A stretch of 5,949 bases of DNA from Candidatus Scybalocola fimicaballi (GTDB lineage: Bacteria > Bacteroidota > Bacteroidia > Bacteroidales > Paludibacteraceae): the NCBI GenBank assembly GCA_002317115.1, contig DCIP01000086.1:8807-14755 (forward strand), written 5' to 3'. The notes beneath the pieces were generated by a model. That model worked only from the letters and a program-made list of their open reading frames with translations. It did not search any database and had not been told where the DNA came from. Made by a program: the position numbers and the translations under genes. Positions 4,947 to 5,949 of this stretch are shown piece by piece (position 1 is the stretch's first letter; every line of letters begins with the position of its first letter).

Positions 4947-5949
4947 ATGTCAAAGAAATTTTTAGCTTTAGCAGCAGCTGCAACACTTGCTTGCAACGCA
5001 TTCGCTCAGGAGGAGGCTACTGCAGATACAGCTACAGCAAAGGGTATTTGCCACTGGTCACTAGGACTTAAGGGTGGTATCAACTACTTGAGACACGCAC
5101 CAATCGCAGAGGCAGATCGTACTCTAAGTGGAACAATCAACGGTCAGTTCGGTATCTTTACTGAGGCTACATTCAACCCTCGTTGGGGTCTTGGCTTGCA
5201 GTACATGTATGCAATGAACAACCAGGAGACTTATGATGGAGCAAACCACGACATCATTCTTCACTCTTCATTCAATTTGTCTAATATCGTTGCTCCATAC
5301 AGAAGCATGGGTCTACAGAAGCTTAACTTCTACGTTAACCCAGGTTTGGTTGGAACTATCGGTACTTGGAAGGATGCAGAAGGATATGCTGATGTAGAGA
5401 AGGATGACTCTAAGTTCGTTCTTGGTGTTTATGGTGCTGGTCAGATCGAGTACAATGTAAGCAAGTACTTCGGTATCGGTCTTGAGGGAACAGCTATCTA
5501 CCGTTTGCGTCAGAGCTACCCTGATGGTGGCCGTCTAACTTTCGGTGCTAACCTTGAGGTACGTTACAAGTTCGGTGGTGATCGTAACATCCGTAACATC
5601 GCTTGGGTAGATTACGCACCTAAGTGTGAGGTTCCTGATTTGACTCCAGTTCTTGAGGAGCAGAAGCGTCAGTGTGAGGAGCTTACAGCTAAGCTTGAGG
5701 AGCAGATCGTTAACCAGAACGTTGCTATCAACAAGCTACAGCAGCAGATCAAGTTCACTCAGGATTCTCTTGATTCTCATATCAGAGCTACTCGTGAGCC
5801 AGTTCGTTATGTTCCAACTAAGGAGGAGGACGAGATCATCAAGACTGCATTCGCTCAGCTTGAGTTCGAGTCAGCAAAGGCTATCATCAAGCAGTCTTCT
5901 TACTCTTCTCTAGACGGTCTAGCAATGTTGCTTAAGTCTCACCCAGAGT
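4947..5949 (+). CDS. OmpA-family outer-membrane protein with coiled-coil linker (3' truncated)
   Basis: The frame is open from ATG 4947 to the window edge (334 complete codons, no stop). A signal peptide is clear: KK at 3-4, a hydrophobic Leu/Ala core, and a likely cleavage after A-F-A at residue 20, before Gln21. Residues ~35-210 alternate short hydrophobic and aromatic strands with Gly/Asn/Asp turns (for example FGIFTEATF, WGLGLQYMY, LEVRYKFGG), fitting an 8-stranded barrel. Residues ~232-279 form a predicted coiled coil with heptad positions 236/243/250/257/264/271 and 254/261/268/275. Residues from ~295 (FAQLEFESAKAIIKQSSYSSL) begin the OmpA C-terminal peptidoglycan-binding domain; its key Asp and Arg would lie beyond the edge. 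The protein should tie the outer membrane to the cell wall, like the Porphyromonas Omp40/41 type. It probably shares the rpsA transcript and has the same high-expression codon bias. Cys16 is part of T-L-A-C, a poor lipobox, so I prefer signal peptidase I cleavage. Confidence 0.9.
   Translation, partial: MSKKFLALAAAATLACNAFAQEEATADTATAKGICHWSLGLKGGINYLRHAPIAEADRTLSGTINGQFGIFTEATFNPRWGLGLQYMYAMNNQETYDGANHDIILHSSFNLSNIVAPYRSMGLQKLNFYVNPGLVGTIGTWKDAEGYADVEKDDSKFVLGVYGAGQIEYNVSKYFGIGLEGTAIYRLRQSYPDGGRLTFGANLEVRYKFGGDRNIRNIAWVDYAPKCEVPDLTPVLEEQKRQCEELTAKLEEQIVNQNVAINKLQQQIKFTQDSLDSHIRATREPVRYVPTKEEDEIIKTAFAQLEFESAKAIIKQSSYSSLDGLAMLLKSHPE

Noticed and set aside
4947..5006. Lipoprotein signal at Cys16 of the OmpA-like protein.
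   Set aside because: Thr-Leu-Ala-Cys lacks Leu at -3, and a good A-F-A cleavage site follows at residue 20.
5653..5913. An 86-aa Ser/Arg/Leu-rich open frame on the + strand.
   Set aside because: It is a shadow of the OmpA-like gene in another frame: low complexity, no start context, and the true frame is open throughout.

Overview
The window looks like a chromosomal segment from a member of the Bacteroidota, most likely the order Bacteroidales. Four signs point there. The upstream regions carry TAnnTTTG -7 boxes, some with a TTTG-like -33 element about 18-19 bp upstream. Start codons are preceded by A/T-rich leaders without Shine-Dalgarno sequences. The first gene ends in what looks like a type IX secretion sorting domain. 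The small PUR-family protein belongs to a group typical of this phylum. All supported genes are on the + strand.

Layout. Bases 1-293 hold the 3' end of a secreted or surface protein: a Pro-Asp-Thr-Ile repeat linker, then a C-terminal sorting-type domain, closed by a strong hairpin terminator at 320-356. An AT-rich intergenic region with an imperfect dyad (451-500) leads to a Bacteroidota promoter (508-537) and a 102-aa PUR-alpha-like nucleic-acid-binding protein (555-863). Its terminator (882-913) abuts and slightly overlaps the next promoter (911-941). That promoter drives a 693-aa superfamily 1 helicase-like ATPase (976-3057) resembling HelD, the RNA polymerase recycling factor. An 89-bp gap with a promoter (3064-3094) then precedes rpsA, ribosomal protein S1 with six S1 domains (3147-4919). 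Only 27 bp further on starts an OmpA-family outer-membrane protein (4947 to the window end). It has a signal peptide, a beta-barrel, a coiled-coil linker and the beginning of the peptidoglycan-binding domain; the window cuts it off.

How the genes relate. The three middle genes all act on nucleic acids or the gene-expression machinery: a PUR protein, a HelD-like ATPase and S1. Each has its own promoter, so they are neighbours rather than one operon. rpsA and the ompA-like gene have no visible terminator or convincing promoter between them and are probably co-transcribed. Both use codons typical of highly expressed genes.

I see no CRISPR array, insertion sequence, tRNA, rRNA or defence island, and no clear novel system. 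The most curious small-scale signal is an identical 11-bp element, ATAATGTCTAA, in the leaders of both rpsA and the ompA-like gene. In each place it opens a tiny ORF starting Met-Ser-Asn. Next in interest is the HelD-like protein in a phylum where HelD is not a textbook component.
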